Below are positions 1 to 7,619 of a stretch of 14,201 nt of DNA, piece by piece. The notes under the pieces were generated by a model. The model saw only the letters and a program-made list of their open reading frames with translations. It searched no databases and was not told the origin of the DNA. Source of the DNA: UMGS1668 sp035447605 (GTDB lineage: Bacteria > Bacillota > Clostridia > Oscillospirales > Ruminococcaceae); NCBI GenBank assembly GCA_035447605.1, contig DAOTHJ010000031.1:1-14201 (forward strand), read 5' to 3'. The translations under genes and the position numbers were made by a program. How positions within the stretch are numbered: the stretch's first letter is position 1; each line of letters opens with the position of its first letter.

Positions 1-1101
1 TGCAAACAGTGCCGCACCCGCCACAGAGCCGACAAGCTCATCGCGGAGCAGACCGGAATCGACCCCGAGGGCTGGGATTTTAAGCGCATGCGCGACTTCG
101 TCACCGAAAAGGGCGTCAAATGCCCGGTCTGCGGCAGTCAGGATTTCACCGACATCCGCTCCTTCAACCTGATGTTCAAGACCTTCCAGGGCGTCACCGA
201 GGACGCAACCAGCCAGATCTATCTCCGTCCGGAGACCGCGCAGGGCATCTTCGTCAACTTTGAGAACGTCCAGCGTACCACGAGGAAGAAGATCCCGTTC
301 GGCATCGGCCAGGTCGGCAAATCCTTCCGCAACGAGATCACCCCCGGCAACTTTGTCTTCCGCACCCGGGAATTTGAGCAGATGGAGCTGGAATTCTTCT
401 GCAAGCCCGGCACCGACCTCGACTGGTTTGTGTACTGGAAAGATTTCTGCGAAAACTGGCTGCTCCGCCTCGGCATGACCAAGGATCATATCCGCCGCCG
501 TGACCATACGCCGGAAGAGCTGGCTTTCTATTCCGTCGGTACCACCGACTTCGAGTTCATGTTCCCGTTCGGCTGGGGCGAGCTCTGGGGCGTCGCGGAC
601 CGCACCGATTACGATCTCTCCCAGCACAGCAAATTCTCCGGCACCACAATGGACTACTTCGACCCGGAGACCAACACCCGTTATATTCCTTATGTCATCG
701 AGCCGTCCCTTGGCGCCGACCGCATGGCCCTCGCCTTCCTTTGTGACGCCTACGACGAACAGCCGGTCGGCGACGACGATGTGCGCACCGTGCTGCATCT
801 GCACCCGTTCCTCGCGCCGATCAAGGCCGCCGTTCTGCCGCTCTCCAAAAAGCTTGCCGAGCCGGCCATGAAGATCCACGACATGCTCAGCAAGAAGTTT
901 ATGGTCGATTACGACGACGCCGGCTCCATCGGCAAGCGTTACCGCCGCGAGGATGAGATCGGCACGCCGTTCTGCATCACCTACGACTTTGATTCCGAGA
1001 CCGACGGCTGCGTCACCGTTCGTGACCGCGACACCATGGAACAGATCCGTATGCCGATCGACGAGCTGGTCTCCTATATCGAAAAGAAACTGGAATACTG
1101 A
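1..1101 (+). CDS. glyS: Glycyl-tRNA synthetase, homodimeric class II type (5' end missing)
   Basis: This cytoplasmic enzyme joins glycine to tRNA-Gly using ATP. Frame 1 is open from the first base, so the gene starts before the window; 366 residues remain, and family members usually have about 460, so roughly the first 95 residues with class II motif 1 are missing. The fragment opens with a CxxC pair (window residues 1 and 4) matched by a second pair at 41 and 44, the zinc-ribbon-like insertion common in clostridial alpha2 GlyRS. Class II motif 2 is visible around FRNEITPGNF, and motif 3 as EPSLGADRMALAFL. The C-terminal anticodon-binding domain runs from about RTVLHLHPF to the end. The stop is TGA at 1099-1101, and a strong terminator follows within 20 bases, so this is the last gene of its transcript. 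The alpha2 form differs from the alpha2-beta2 GlyQ/GlyS enzyme of many other bacteria. Identity is secure. Confidence 0.97.
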   Translation, partial: CKQCRTRHRADKLIAEQTGIDPEGWDFKRMRDFVTEKGVKCPVCGSQDFTDIRSFNLMFKTFQGVTEDATSQIYLRPETAQGIFVNFENVQRTTRKKIPFGIGQVGKSFRNEITPGNFVFRTREFEQMELEFFCKPGTDLDWFVYWKDFCENWLLRLGMTKDHIRRRDHTPEELAFYSVGTTDFEFMFPFGWGELWGVADRTDYDLSQHSKFSGTTMDYFDPETNTRYIPYVIEPSLGADRMALAFLCDAYDEQPVGDDDVRTVLHLHPFLAPIKAAVLPLSKKLAEPAMKIHDMLSKKFMVDYDDAGSIGKRYRREDEIGTPFCITYDFDSETDGCVTVRDRDTMEQIRMPIDELVSYIEKKLEY

Positions 1102-1120
1102 TTGCTATCTTTCAATAAAA

Positions 1121-1150
1121 AGCAGGCGGAACCTTCCGCCTGCTTTTTTT
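1121..1150. terminator. Intrinsic terminator between convergent genes, probably bidirectional
   Basis: The arms GCAGGCGGAA (1122-1131) and TTCCGCCTGC (1134-1143) are perfect complements. A run of seven T follows on the plus strand (1144-1150), and a run of five A precedes (1117-1121), which gives a U-run on the minus strand. It lies 20 bases after the glyS stop and about 120 bases after the stop of the opposing ZIP transporter gene, so it can end both transcripts. The stretch 1151-1267 contains only AT-rich inverted repeats (for example AAAGATTT / AAATCTTT) and no gene. Confidence 0.9.
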
Positions 1151-1267
1151 GATGCCAAATATCCGATGGATAAAGATTTTTTCGTATTCGTTTTTGGCAG
1201 AGAAATCTTTTTGGCTTTTCGGCCACGACGAATTTTCCGGTTTGCGAAGCTAAAATCGCGCTCCTGC

Positions 1268-2038
1268 TCAGCCAAGTGCGACGTCCATCCCCATCATGAC
1301 CGCGAAGCCGAGCATCACACCAATCGAGCCGGAATAGACATGTTCTTCGATCTTGGCGCCCGGGATCAGTTCCTCGGCGACGACAAAGATCATTGCGCCG
1401 GCGGAAAAAGCCAATATCCACGGCATGACGCCGGCGATGCTGACGGCGAGCAGCGCGCCCATTACGCCCGAGACCGGCTCCACCGCGCCGGAGGCGGCTC
1501 CGATTAAAAACGAGCGGGTTTTTGAGCATCCCTCCCGGAACATCGGCAGCGAGACCGACGCGCCCTCCGGAATATTCTGGAGGCCGATGCCGACGGCGAG
1601 CGCCGTTGCGCCGGCCATCGTTGCGGAGGAACCCTCCACCGTGGCCATCGCAAACGCGAGGCCCACCGCGAGGCCTTCCGGAATGTTGTGCAGCGTGATA
1701 GCCAGAATAATCAGCGTGGTGCGGCTCAGGCTGTACGGCTGATTCCTGTTTTTATTGAGCAGCGCATGGATATGCGGAACGGAGCGGTCCAGCAAAAGCA
1801 AAAACGCCCCGCCGCAGAGAAATCCGATGCAGGCCGGAATCCAGCCGCCCTCGTCGATGGCGGGCAGCAGCATGGACCAGACCGACGCCGCGGTCATCAC
1901 GCCTGCGGCAAAACCGAAAAACATGCTCTGGATGCGCTCATCCAGATTTTTTTTAAATAAGTAAACCTCTGCGGCCCCAAAAGCCGTCAGAAAAAAAGTT
2001 CCACCCGTCCCGATCAGGGCAAGCAGAGCTGGATGCAT
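1268..2038 (-). CDS. ZIP-family divalent metal transporter (GufA/ZupT-like)
   Basis: The 256-residue, very hydrophobic protein has the size and about eight membrane segments expected of bacterial ZIP carriers, which import zinc and sometimes iron or manganese across the inner membrane. Metal-site motifs are HNIPEG (residues 117-122, TM4) and QNIPEG (154-159, TM5). The Q in place of H in the second motif, together with EELIPGA (222-228), fits the GufA branch better than classical ZupT. A short His-containing loop (SVPHIHALL, near 86-94) may bind metal. The reading frame stays open upstream to 2254, but that part covers the metQ terminator. The start at 2038 is chosen because a GGAGG site lies just before it and a promoter sits at 2063-2091. 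The gene stands alone and converges with glyS. The exact metal cannot be read from the sequence, and no metalloregulator site was recognised. Confidence 0.93.
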   Translation of the reverse strand: MHPALLALIGTGGTFFLTAFGAAEVYLFKKNLDERIQSMFFGFAAGVMTAASVWSMLLPAIDEGGWIPACIGFLCGGAFLLLLDRSVPHIHALLNKNRNQPYSLSRTTLIILAITLHNIPEGLAVGLAFAMATVEGSSATMAGATALAVGIGLQNIPEGASVSLPMFREGCSKTRSFLIGAASGAVEPVSGVMGALLAVSIAGVMPWILAFSAGAMIFVVAEELIPGAKIEEHVYSGSIGVMLGFAVMMGMDVALG

Positions 2039-2062
2039 AAGAACCCCCTCCTCTTCCATTTC

Positions 2063-2091
2063 ATTATAGTTTTCTGCCGCCGAAATGGACA
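2063..2091 (-). promoter_or_regulatory. Probable sigma-A promoter of the ZIP transporter gene
   Basis: On the minus strand a perfect TATAAT -10 box (2068-2063) is separated by 17 bases from a weak -35 hexamer, TGTCCA (2091-2086). Transcription would begin near 2056, giving a leader of about 18 bases that consists mainly of the GAGGAGGGGG ribosome-binding site. The -10 is strong and the -35 poor, which leaves room for an activator or for low basal expression. The rest of 2092-2202 shows nothing recognisable. Confidence 0.6.
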
Positions 2092-2202
2092 CTCGAATGG
2101 GAGGCCGAACCGCTGCGATTTTGCACCTGCATGGGCCGGAAAGAGGCGTTCCGAATGATTTTTTTCGGAGAGGCCGCCGCGGAGTTTTCGGAACTTTCGT
2201 AC

Positions 2203-2235
2203 AAAAAAAGCACCCATCCTGCCCAGGCCGGGTGC
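2203..2235 (-). terminator. Intrinsic terminator of the metNIQ operon
   Basis: Read on the minus strand, GCACCC (2235-2230) and GGGTGC (2215-2210) form a stem around a GC-rich loop, followed by seven U (2209-2203). It begins about 20 bases after the metQ stop codon and marks the end of the methionine transport operon. Confidence 0.85.
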
Positions 2236-2256
2236 TTTTATAATTGGGAAGCAAAA

Positions 2257-3129
2257 TCAGAACATCGGGACGACGGCGATTCCGTAGGTGTCGTTGATGA
2301 AGGTGCGGACTTCTTCGCTCTTCAGAGCATCGATCAGGGCGACAATGCGCGGATCGGTCTCGTTGCCCGGAAGGACGGCAATGATGTTGGCGTAGGTCTG
2401 AGCCGCGTCGGAATCCTTATCCTCCGTGGTCAGAACCGTGCCATCGATGCCGGCGCCGATCGCATAGTTTCCGTTGATGACGGCAAAGTCGACATCCGGA
2501 AGGATCTGCGGAAGCTGAGCGGCTTCGATCTCGGTGATCTCGAGGTTCTTCGGGTTATCGGTGATGTCGAGGACGGTGATGTTGTATCCGTTCGTGTTGT
2601 CCACGGTGATGAGGCCGAGATCCTGAAGCAGATACAGCGCGCGGGCTTCGTTGGAGCCGTCGTTCGGGATGGCGATGGAGGCGCCGTCCTGAATCTCTTC
2701 AAGCGTCGCGGTCTTTCCGGGATAAACGCCGAGCGGCTCATAGTGAATCGCACCGGCAGAGACGATATCGGTTCCGTTCTCGGCATTATAAGTATCGAGA
2801 TAAGGCTGATGCTGGAAGTAGTTGGCGTCGATCTCGCCGGCAGTCAGTGCCTCATTCGGCAGGACATAGTCGGTGAATTCCACGATCTGGAGGTCAATGC
2901 CTTCGGCCGCAAGCGTTTCGACGACTTGGCGAAGGATCTCAGCGTGCGGGGAGGGAGAAGCGCCCACGATCAGGGTCTGCAGTTCGGCGGGGGCTTCGGA
3001 GGAGGCGGATTCCTCGGCGGAGGTGGCTTCCTCGGACGGGGTGCTCTCTTCAGGTGTTTCTTCGGCGGCGCACGCAGCGAAGCTCAGGCAGAGCACGAGC
3101 GCCAGAATCAGGGCAAGAAATTTTTTCAT
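2257..3129 (-). CDS. metQ: Methionine ABC transporter substrate-binding lipoprotein MetQ (NlpA family)
   Basis: MetQ is the membrane-anchored receptor that captures methionine outside the cell and passes it to the MetNI transporter. The 290-residue protein starts with a lipoprotein signal peptide (MKKFLALILALVLCLSFAAC; lipidated Cys20), followed by a Ser/Glu/Thr-rich linker (about 21-46) and the NLPA domain. Family landmarks include LIVGASPSPHAEILR, NYFQHQPYLD, the G-x-Y-P-G stretch, and AIPNDGSNEARAL. The ATG at 3129 is chosen because it opens the signal peptide and has AAAGGAAG upstream; an in-frame ATG at 3147 and a TTG at 3153 overlap that ribosome site. It is the last gene of metNIQ, 42 bases after metI, with a terminator behind it. 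Methionine specificity rests on the NlpA family and on the AUG-specific T-box upstream of the operon. Confidence 0.96.
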   Translation of the reverse strand: MKKFLALILALVLCLSFAACAAEETPEESTPSEEATSAEESASSEAPAELQTLIVGASPSPHAEILRQVVETLAAEGIDLQIVEFTDYVLPNEALTAGEIDANYFQHQPYLDTYNAENGTDIVSAGAIHYEPLGVYPGKTATLEEIQDGASIAIPNDGSNEARALYLLQDLGLITVDNTNGYNITVLDITDNPKNLEITEIEAAQLPQILPDVDFAVINGNYAIGAGIDGTVLTTEDKDSDAAQTYANIIAVLPGNETDPRIVALIDALKSEEVRTFINDTYGIAVVPMF

Positions 3130-3171
3130 GTGTTTGCTTCCTTTCATACTCAAAGTTTGGAGTCTCTATGC

Positions 3172-3840
3172 TCAACGGTTTCGCTTGTCGATCCGTTTGG
3201 CAACAAAATTAAAAATCATCTGGATGATCTGGACCATGAGGATCATCAAAACCACCGTGACATACAGCATGTCGCTCTGGAAGCGGTAATAGCCGTAGTT
3301 GATGGCGATGGCGCCGAGCCCTCCGCCGCCGACCGCGCCTGCCATGGCCGAATAGCCGACCAGCGTGATCGTGGTGATGGAAAAGCCGCGGATCAGGGAC
3401 GGGACCGATTCCGGAAGGAGTACCTTCATGACGATCTGCCAGTCCGTGGCGCCCATGGTCTGGGCCGCTTCAATGACGCCGGGGTTGATCTCGTCGAGTG
3501 AGGATTCCACCATTCTTGCCACAAAAGGCGCGGCTGCGATGACCAGAGGAACGATGGCCGCCGTGGAGCCGATGGCCTTTCCGACCACAAGACGGGTGAA
3601 TGGAATGATGGCCACCATCAGGATGATGAACGGGATGGAGCGGCCTATGTTGATGATGGTGCCGAGGAACTCGTTGACCGCTTTATTCGGGCGGATGCCG
3701 TTTTGGGCGGTCGTCACCATGATCACGCCGAGCGGCAGTCCGATGATATAGGCGAAAGCGGTGGAGACGAAAACCATGTACAGGGTTTCAAAAGTACCTT
3801 TTAAAAGGACATCCCAGTAATGGGCGAGAAACTCCATCAT
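3172..3840 (-). CDS. metI: Methionine ABC transporter permease MetI
   Basis: This inner-membrane channel subunit works with the MetN ATPase and the MetQ receptor to import methionine. The protein has 222 residues, the normal length for MetI, with about five membrane helices. The first two flank a typical TLYMVFVSTAFAYIIGLPLG stretch, and the EAA coupling loop lies at about 124-150 (EAAQTMGATDWQIV...LPESVPSLIRG). Its first ATG (3840-3838) overlaps the metN stop TGA in an ATGATGG context, so the two are probably translationally coupled; a second ATG directly follows and could be the true start. A GGGGGG ribosome site lies inside the end of metN. Confidence 0.96.
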   Translation of the reverse strand: MMEFLAHYWDVLLKGTFETLYMVFVSTAFAYIIGLPLGVIMVTTAQNGIRPNKAVNEFLGTIINIGRSIPFIILMVAIIPFTRLVVGKAIGSTAAIVPLVIAAAPFVARMVESSLDEINPGVIEAAQTMGATDWQIVMKVLLPESVPSLIRGFSITTITLVGYSAMAGAVGGGGLGAIAINYGYYRFQSDMLYVTVVLMILMVQIIQMIFNFVAKRIDKRNR

Positions 3841-4595
3841 TCGGCGTCGCCCCCCTTCTCCGGGTCTTCCATACCGAGCAGGAGCCGGGTGGCAAGATGC
3901 TTCGGATGGGCGAACACCTCTTCGGTCCGGCCCTGTTCGACGAGCTGGCCCTCATTGATGACGGCGACGCGCTTGCAGATCGCGCGGACAACGCCGATCT
4001 CGTGCGTGATAATAAATACGGTGACGCCGAGTTGCGTGTTGATATCCTCCAGCAGCTTGAGGATGGATTTGGTGGTCAGGGAATCCAGCGCCGAGGTGGG
4101 TTCGTCGCAGAGGAGAATCTTCGGGTCGTTCGCCAACGCGCGGGCAATGGCGACTCTCTGCATCTGCCCTCCGGAAAGCTGGGAAGGATAGGCGTTTGCC
4201 TTATCGGACAGGCCCACAAGATTCAGCAGGTCGTCAACTTTGCGGTCGATCTCCGCTCTGGACCGGTGATCAAGCTCCAGAGGAAATGAAATATTTCCCC
4301 GTACAGTGCGCTGCATCAGCAGGTGATATCCCTGAAAGATGACGCCCACCTGCTTGCGGAGCTTGAGTTTTTCCGTTCCGGTGATCTTCGTGACATCCGC
4401 GTCGTCGATATAGATCGAGCCGGCATCCGGCGTCTCAAGCTGGGCGATGCAGCGAAGCAGGGTGCTTTTCCCCGCGCCGCTCATGCCGATGACGGCAAAG
4501 ATATCTCCCTTTTCTACTTGGGTGCAAATATTGTCGAGCGCCCTTACATCCGTTTCTCCCTTGAACACCTTGGTTAGGCCTTCAATGCGTATCAA
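3837..4595 (-). CDS. metN: Methionine ABC transporter ATP-binding protein MetN, short form
   Basis: MetN hydrolyses ATP at the inner face of the membrane to drive methionine import through MetI. All ABC motifs are present: Walker A GMSGAGKST (37-45), Q-loop Q88, signature LSGGQ (140-144), Walker B ILLCDEP (160-166) and switch His198. The start is taken as TTG at 4595-4593, giving MIRIEGLTKVF..., which matches the usual MetN N-terminus, with GGAGG 11 bases upstream. The frame is open further up to 4688, but that would translate the T-box terminator hairpin, so it is rejected. The protein is 252 residues and stops soon after the ATPase core (LLLGMEDPEKGGDAE). Characterised MetN proteins are about 340 residues and carry a C-terminal NIL/ACT-like domain that binds methionine and shuts down transport; that domain is absent here. 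Confidence 0.94.
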   Translation of the reverse strand: MIRIEGLTKVFKGETDVRALDNICTQVEKGDIFAVIGMSGAGKSTLLRCIAQLETPDAGSIYIDDADVTKITGTEKLKLRKQVGVIFQGYHLLMQRTVRGNISFPLELDHRSRAEIDRKVDDLLNLVGLSDKANAYPSQLSGGQMQRVAIARALANDPKILLCDEPTSALDSLTTKSILKLLEDINTQLGVTVFIITHEIGVVRAICKRVAVINEGQLVEQGRTEEVFAHPKHLATRLLLGMEDPEKGGDAE

Positions 4596-4641
4596 GACAA
4601 TCTGTTCCTCCAATTTCCCCGTGGGCGGTGACGAAAGCCAT

Positions 4642-4692
4642 AAAAAAAGCTCCCGTCCCATGTCCGTTTGGACAAAGGACGAAAGCAAAGCT
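4642..4692 (-). terminator. Conditional terminator of the T-box leader
   Basis: On the minus strand AGCT...CGTCC..GTCC (starting at 4692) pairs with GGAC..GGACG..AGCT, followed by seven U (4648-4642). The 5' arm includes the CGTCCTT segment that the T-box antiterminator needs, so the two structures exclude each other. The first codon of metN lies about 47 bases downstream. Confidence 0.88.
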
Positions 4693-4929
4693 CCCGTGTT
4701 ACCACCTTACTTCACCGATATGTCGCCATATCGGCCTTGCCGGGTACCATCATACCCTGCCGTAATAACGGGCGGCTCGCCGTCGCAGCCTTGCCGTTTC
4801 CGGTTCGGTGCGCAACTCCGGGACCATGTTCGGCGTGCTCCGTTCGTCCCCTTTTCAGCTCCCGGGGATCTCTGTGGCCGCTTACACGCTTACTCTTCCC
4901 TTCACAGTCTTTCCACTGTTCGGTTGTTG
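4642..4929 (-). promoter_or_regulatory. Methionine-specific T-box leader of metNIQ
   Basis: T-box leaders bind a tRNA and let transcription continue when that tRNA is uncharged. On the minus strand, Stem I has a lower helix GGGA/TCCC (4900-4897 with 4823-4820) and an upper helix GCGTG/CACGC (4889-4885 with 4837-4833). They enclose a specifier loop with AGAGTAA on one side and GAACATGG on the other; the AUG specifier is at 4827-4825. A Stem III hairpin, CCGATAT/ATATCGG (4734-4715), precedes the T-box sequence AAGGTGGTAACACG (4708-4695). Its UGGU can pair with an ACCA tRNA end, as expected for tRNA-Met (discriminator A). AAGG...CG of the T-box can pair with CGTCCTT downstream to form the antiterminator. 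The AUG specifier and the methionine transporter genes agree, so uncharged tRNA-Met should induce the operon. The 5' end at about 4929 is inferred from the promoter. Confidence 0.92.
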
Positions 4930-4935
4930 TGATGG

Positions 4936-4964
4936 ATTATATCGCTTTTCCCCGGCAAAGTCAA
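4936..4964 (-). promoter_or_regulatory. Strong sigma-A promoter of the metNIQ operon
   Basis: On the minus strand TTGACT (4964-4959), a 17-base spacer and a perfect TATAAT (4941-4936) form a near-consensus housekeeping promoter. Initiation near 4929 places the start just before T-box Stem I. A constitutive strong promoter followed by attenuation is the usual T-box arrangement. Confidence 0.88.
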
Positions 4965-4969
4965 GCATG

Positions 4970-5189
4970 AATTTTTATTTCCCGACAAATTTTCGGAATC
5001 AAGGCCGTTATGCCCGAAAACGGGAGCTCAAAAGCGATGAAACGATGCCAAAAACATTGGGGCGAAGATAGCGCACAAACGAAGCCCGGCCACAAGTCCT
5101 CCGGACGGTCGCAAAGGATGAATGTGACTGTTTGGCATTGCAACATGACGGTGATCGGCATCCGTACTTTCCATCCATGTACCCGCAAG
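4970..5189. other. Spacer without a convincing gene between metN leader and spoIIE
   Basis: Several overlapping frames are open here on both strands, but none has a good ribosome-binding site, a familiar protein pattern or a sensible neighbour, and they contradict one another. The stretch contains a small hairpin, CCCGAAAACGGG (near 5012-5023), without a T-run. I see no tRNA, riboswitch or repeat. It probably contains the region behind the spoIIE terminator and the upstream part of the metNIQ promoter. Confidence 0.55.
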
Positions 5190-5217
5190 GAAAAAGACGC
5201 CTTGCCAAAAAGGCGCC
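5190..5217 (-). terminator. Intrinsic terminator downstream of spoIIE
   Basis: Read on the minus strand, GCGCCTT and AAGGCGT form a 7-bp stem (one G-U pair) with a short loop, followed by CTTTTT. It lies about 75 bases past the spoIIE stop codon and would end that transcript before the divergent metNIQ promoter region. Confidence 0.75.
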
Positions 5218-5290
5218 AATGGGGAATCATCTCCATCCACGCCCTTCAAAAACGGCTCCGGATTCTTAAACGTACGACACCGGCTGCCTC

Positions 5291-7585
5291 CTATTCTTCG
5301 TTTTCCACGATCTTCGCGGCGAGGACGGTGATGTCGTCGCTGTGCCCGTCGCTGCGGACGGCTTTTGCCCGCTCGGCAAGGCAGCGGGCCGCTTCCGGCG
5401 CGGTCTTTTCCGGCAGATGCCGAAGTTCCTTCATGATCCAGTCGTCTCCCTCGGCGGTCGCTCCGTCGGAGACCATCACCACCCAGTCCCCGGGGCCGAG
5501 CGTCAGATTTTCCTCTTCAAAAGCGGTGCCGCCCAGAATCCCCACCGGCAGCGACATGGCGCTCACCCGCACCGCATGGCCGTGCTTCAGTACATAGGAG
5601 GGCGCCGCGCCCGCTTTGCAGAAATCCGCCCGTCCGCAGAAGAGGTCGATCTCGCAGCTATCCGCCGTGGCGAGGGATTCGTCCCCGGATTTGAGCAGCA
5701 GGGCGGAATTGATGATGCGGATGGCGCTGTCGAAGCGAAAGCCGGCCCGGATCAGCCGCTCGAGCAGCCCCGCGGTCATGGCCGAATCCAGCGCCGCATT
5801 GCAACCGCTGCCCATGCCGTCGCTCAGCAGCAGATGCGCGCGCCCGTGCTCGTCATAAAGAAAACGGCTGCTGTCTCCGCAGAATTTCTCTCCGTCGGCG
5901 CAAAAGGCATACTCGCCGTATTCCACCGCGAGGGGCGGCCGCTCCGACCAGACGAGCCGCAGCGCATTCTCCGTCTCGCGGGCAACCGGCGCCGAAAGAT
6001 CCCGGAGCAGCAGGTCGGCCAGCGCGGCGGTCAGTTCATCCTCGTTGAGCATCGGTTTCTCCTCCAGCGGCAGCGTCGTCTCGACGGTCAGCCTGCCGCC
6101 CTCGGCATAATAGCAGACCGCCGAGTACGGGTGAAAATGCTCGTGCTCAAGCAGACGCTTCGCCGCCCTGCCCTGCTGCTGATCGGAACGGGAGAGCCGT
6201 GCCATATCGCCGGCCAGATCCCGCAGCATCAGCGCCATGCCGTCGAACTGATCCGTGACGACGCTGCGGATGCCGGAGATCTCATGCTGCGTCTCTCTGC
6301 GCTCCACCGTCTCCGCAAAACGGAGGCTGACGGTGCGGGCAATTTCCGGCGCGCGGGAGCAGCGTCTTGAGAATTCCTCGGGAAAATCCGTCTCCGAAGC
6401 GGTTCCTTCCCGCCGGAGCGCCGGCGCCATCGCGGAGAAGGCCTCCATCGTGTCGCCGTAGCGCTCCTGCCAGCAGTAGACATTGTGGGAACAGCTGCGG
6501 CACGCCTTTTCCGCGGCAAAGTTGAAGATGCGGTTGAGATCCTCGCTGCCGGAAGGCCTGAGCTTCTCCGAAACTCGCTTCGTCGCCGTGGAGATATCCG
6601 TAAGCCCCGCGGCCGCAGAGCCGAGGCGCGCCAGCAAAATCGACTTGACGGTGGCGCTGTCCGGCGTCAGGGAGTCTTTCGGCGCAAAAAGCGAGGCCAG
6701 TTTTCCGCTCTGTTTCGGCAGCAGGATCAGCGCGGCCCCCGAAATCAGCGCCGCATAAAAAAGGCCGTATTGTTCCGTCCCGACGGCAAAGGCGGCGATC
6801 AGCTGCGTAAAGGCAAAGGCCGCCGCCGCGCTCAGCCGGCCGAATACCGCAAAGACGCCCGCGATGAGCCCTCCGACCGGGAATCCGGCCGCCGCCAGCA
6901 TCCCGTAATCCGAGGCGATGCCGACCGCCGCACCGGCAGCGGCACCTGCAGCAGCCCCGGCTCCTTCTCCGCCGTATTCCGCGGAGATCAGCACCGCAAA
7001 TCCGCCTAAAACCGCCCCGGCGGAGATCCCGAACAGCTCCGTCCCGGCGAGAGCGGCCGCCCCGACCGCGGCGGTAACCGCAATGCAGGCGCGGTCGGCC
7101 TTGGAAAGCGCGAAAATCGGCCTGCCGTCGCTCAGAAGAATGGCCGTCCGGTAGAAAAACCATGCCGCGCCGCCGGCAAGTACGGCCTCTGCGACGGCCT
7201 GCGGCATCCCGATTCCGGCACCCAGAGAGACAAACATCGCCGAAACCGCCAGCGTGGACGCAGCCGCATAAAACGCGGAGGCGAGGGCTCCCTCCCCGAG
7301 TTTCTCAAAGATCAGCTTTGCCGCGGCACAGAGCAGCACCGCCGCCGGATAACGCAGCGAACCGCCGTCTGCCAGCGCGTAGCCGAGAACGGCGCCTGCC
7401 GTTGCGGGAAGAAGATTCTTTTTTTTCGCGGCGGCGGCACAGGAGATCCCGAAGGGGGCAAGGTTTCCAAAAAGCGCCGCGTTCGCCGCCGCAAAGGACG
7501 CCGCCAGCCAGACCAGCATCGGAACCAGTTCCTCCGCCGCCCGGCCGGTGAACTGCTTCAGCCTGGAAGGGACCGCCATAGTCAT
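5291..7585 (-). CDS. spoIIE: Stage II sporulation protein E, membrane-anchored PP2C-type phosphatase
   Basis: SpoIIE sits at the asymmetric septum of sporulating cells and dephosphorylates the anti-anti-sigma factor SpoIIAA, releasing sigma-F in the forespore. The 764-residue protein is close to the roughly 800 of known members. The N-terminal 300 or so residues are Ala/Gly-rich, hydrophobic and span the membrane many times. A middle region with a Cys cluster (CRSCSHNVYCW) follows, and the last 180 residues are the PP2C domain. Metal-binding landmarks are LLLSDGMGSG (Asp near 589), VVMVSDGA (Asp near 707) and GHSDDITVLA (Asp-Asp near 750-751), so the phosphatase looks active. The ATG at 7585 is chosen over an upstream in-frame start at 7663 because a GGAGG site lies 7 bases before it. 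The gene is monocistronic, transcribed away from the aminotransferase, with a terminator behind it. It implies that the organism can form, or descends from formers of, endospores. Confidence 0.95.
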   Translation of the reverse strand: MTMAVPSRLKQFTGRAAEELVPMLVWLAASFAAANAALFGNLAPFGISCAAAAKKKNLLPATAGAVLGYALADGGSLRYPAAVLLCAAAKLIFEKLGEGALASAFYAAASTLAVSAMFVSLGAGIGMPQAVAEAVLAGGAAWFFYRTAILLSDGRPIFALSKADRACIAVTAAVGAAALAGTELFGISAGAVLGGFAVLISAEYGGEGAGAAAGAAAGAAVGIASDYGMLAAAGFPVGGLIAGVFAVFGRLSAAAAFAFTQLIAAFAVGTEQYGLFYAALISGAALILLPKQSGKLASLFAPKDSLTPDSATVKSILLARLGSAAAGLTDISTATKRVSEKLRPSGSEDLNRIFNFAAEKACRSCSHNVYCWQERYGDTMEAFSAMAPALRREGTASETDFPEEFSRRCSRAPEIARTVSLRFAETVERRETQHEISGIRSVVTDQFDGMALMLRDLAGDMARLSRSDQQQGRAAKRLLEHEHFHPYSAVCYYAEGGRLTVETTLPLEEKPMLNEDELTAALADLLLRDLSAPVARETENALRLVWSERPPLAVEYGEYAFCADGEKFCGDSSRFLYDEHGRAHLLLSDGMGSGCNAALDSAMTAGLLERLIRAGFRFDSAIRIINSALLLKSGDESLATADSCEIDLFCGRADFCKAGAAPSYVLKHGHAVRVSAMSLPVGILGGTAFEEENLTLGPGDWVVMVSDGATAEGDDWIMKELRHLPEKTAPEAARCLAERAKAVRSDGHSDDITVLAAKIVENEE

Positions 7586-7619
7586 AAAACCGCCTCCGAA
7601 GGAATAGGATGATAGTTTT

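Noticed and set aside
1151..1267. AT-rich inverted repeats (AAAGATTT / AAATCTTT) after the glyS terminator
   Set aside because: Short, AT-only arms in a low-complexity stretch; no transposon ends, target duplications or gene associated.
2039..2254. N-terminal extension of the ZIP transporter
   Set aside because: It crosses the metQ terminator and the ZIP promoter, while a strong ribosome site precedes the ATG at 2038.
2131..3501. A 456-codon open frame on the plus strand across metQ and metI
   Set aside because: It is antisense to two well-supported genes, has low-complexity Asp/Gly/Val-rich content and crosses a terminator; it is a shadow of GC-rich codon usage.
4596..4688. N-terminal extension of MetN up to 4688
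   Set aside because: It would translate the T-box terminator hairpin; the usual MetN N-terminus begins at the TTG at 4595.
4961..5249. Small minus-strand frames of 66-91 codons in the spacer after spoIIE
   Set aside because: They overlap each other in different frames, lack good ribosome sites, run through the spoIIE terminator and resemble nothing known.
5010..5597. A 195-codon plus-strand frame running from the spacer into spoIIE
   Set aside because: Its second half is antisense to the PP2C domain of spoIIE, and there is no recognisable protein pattern.
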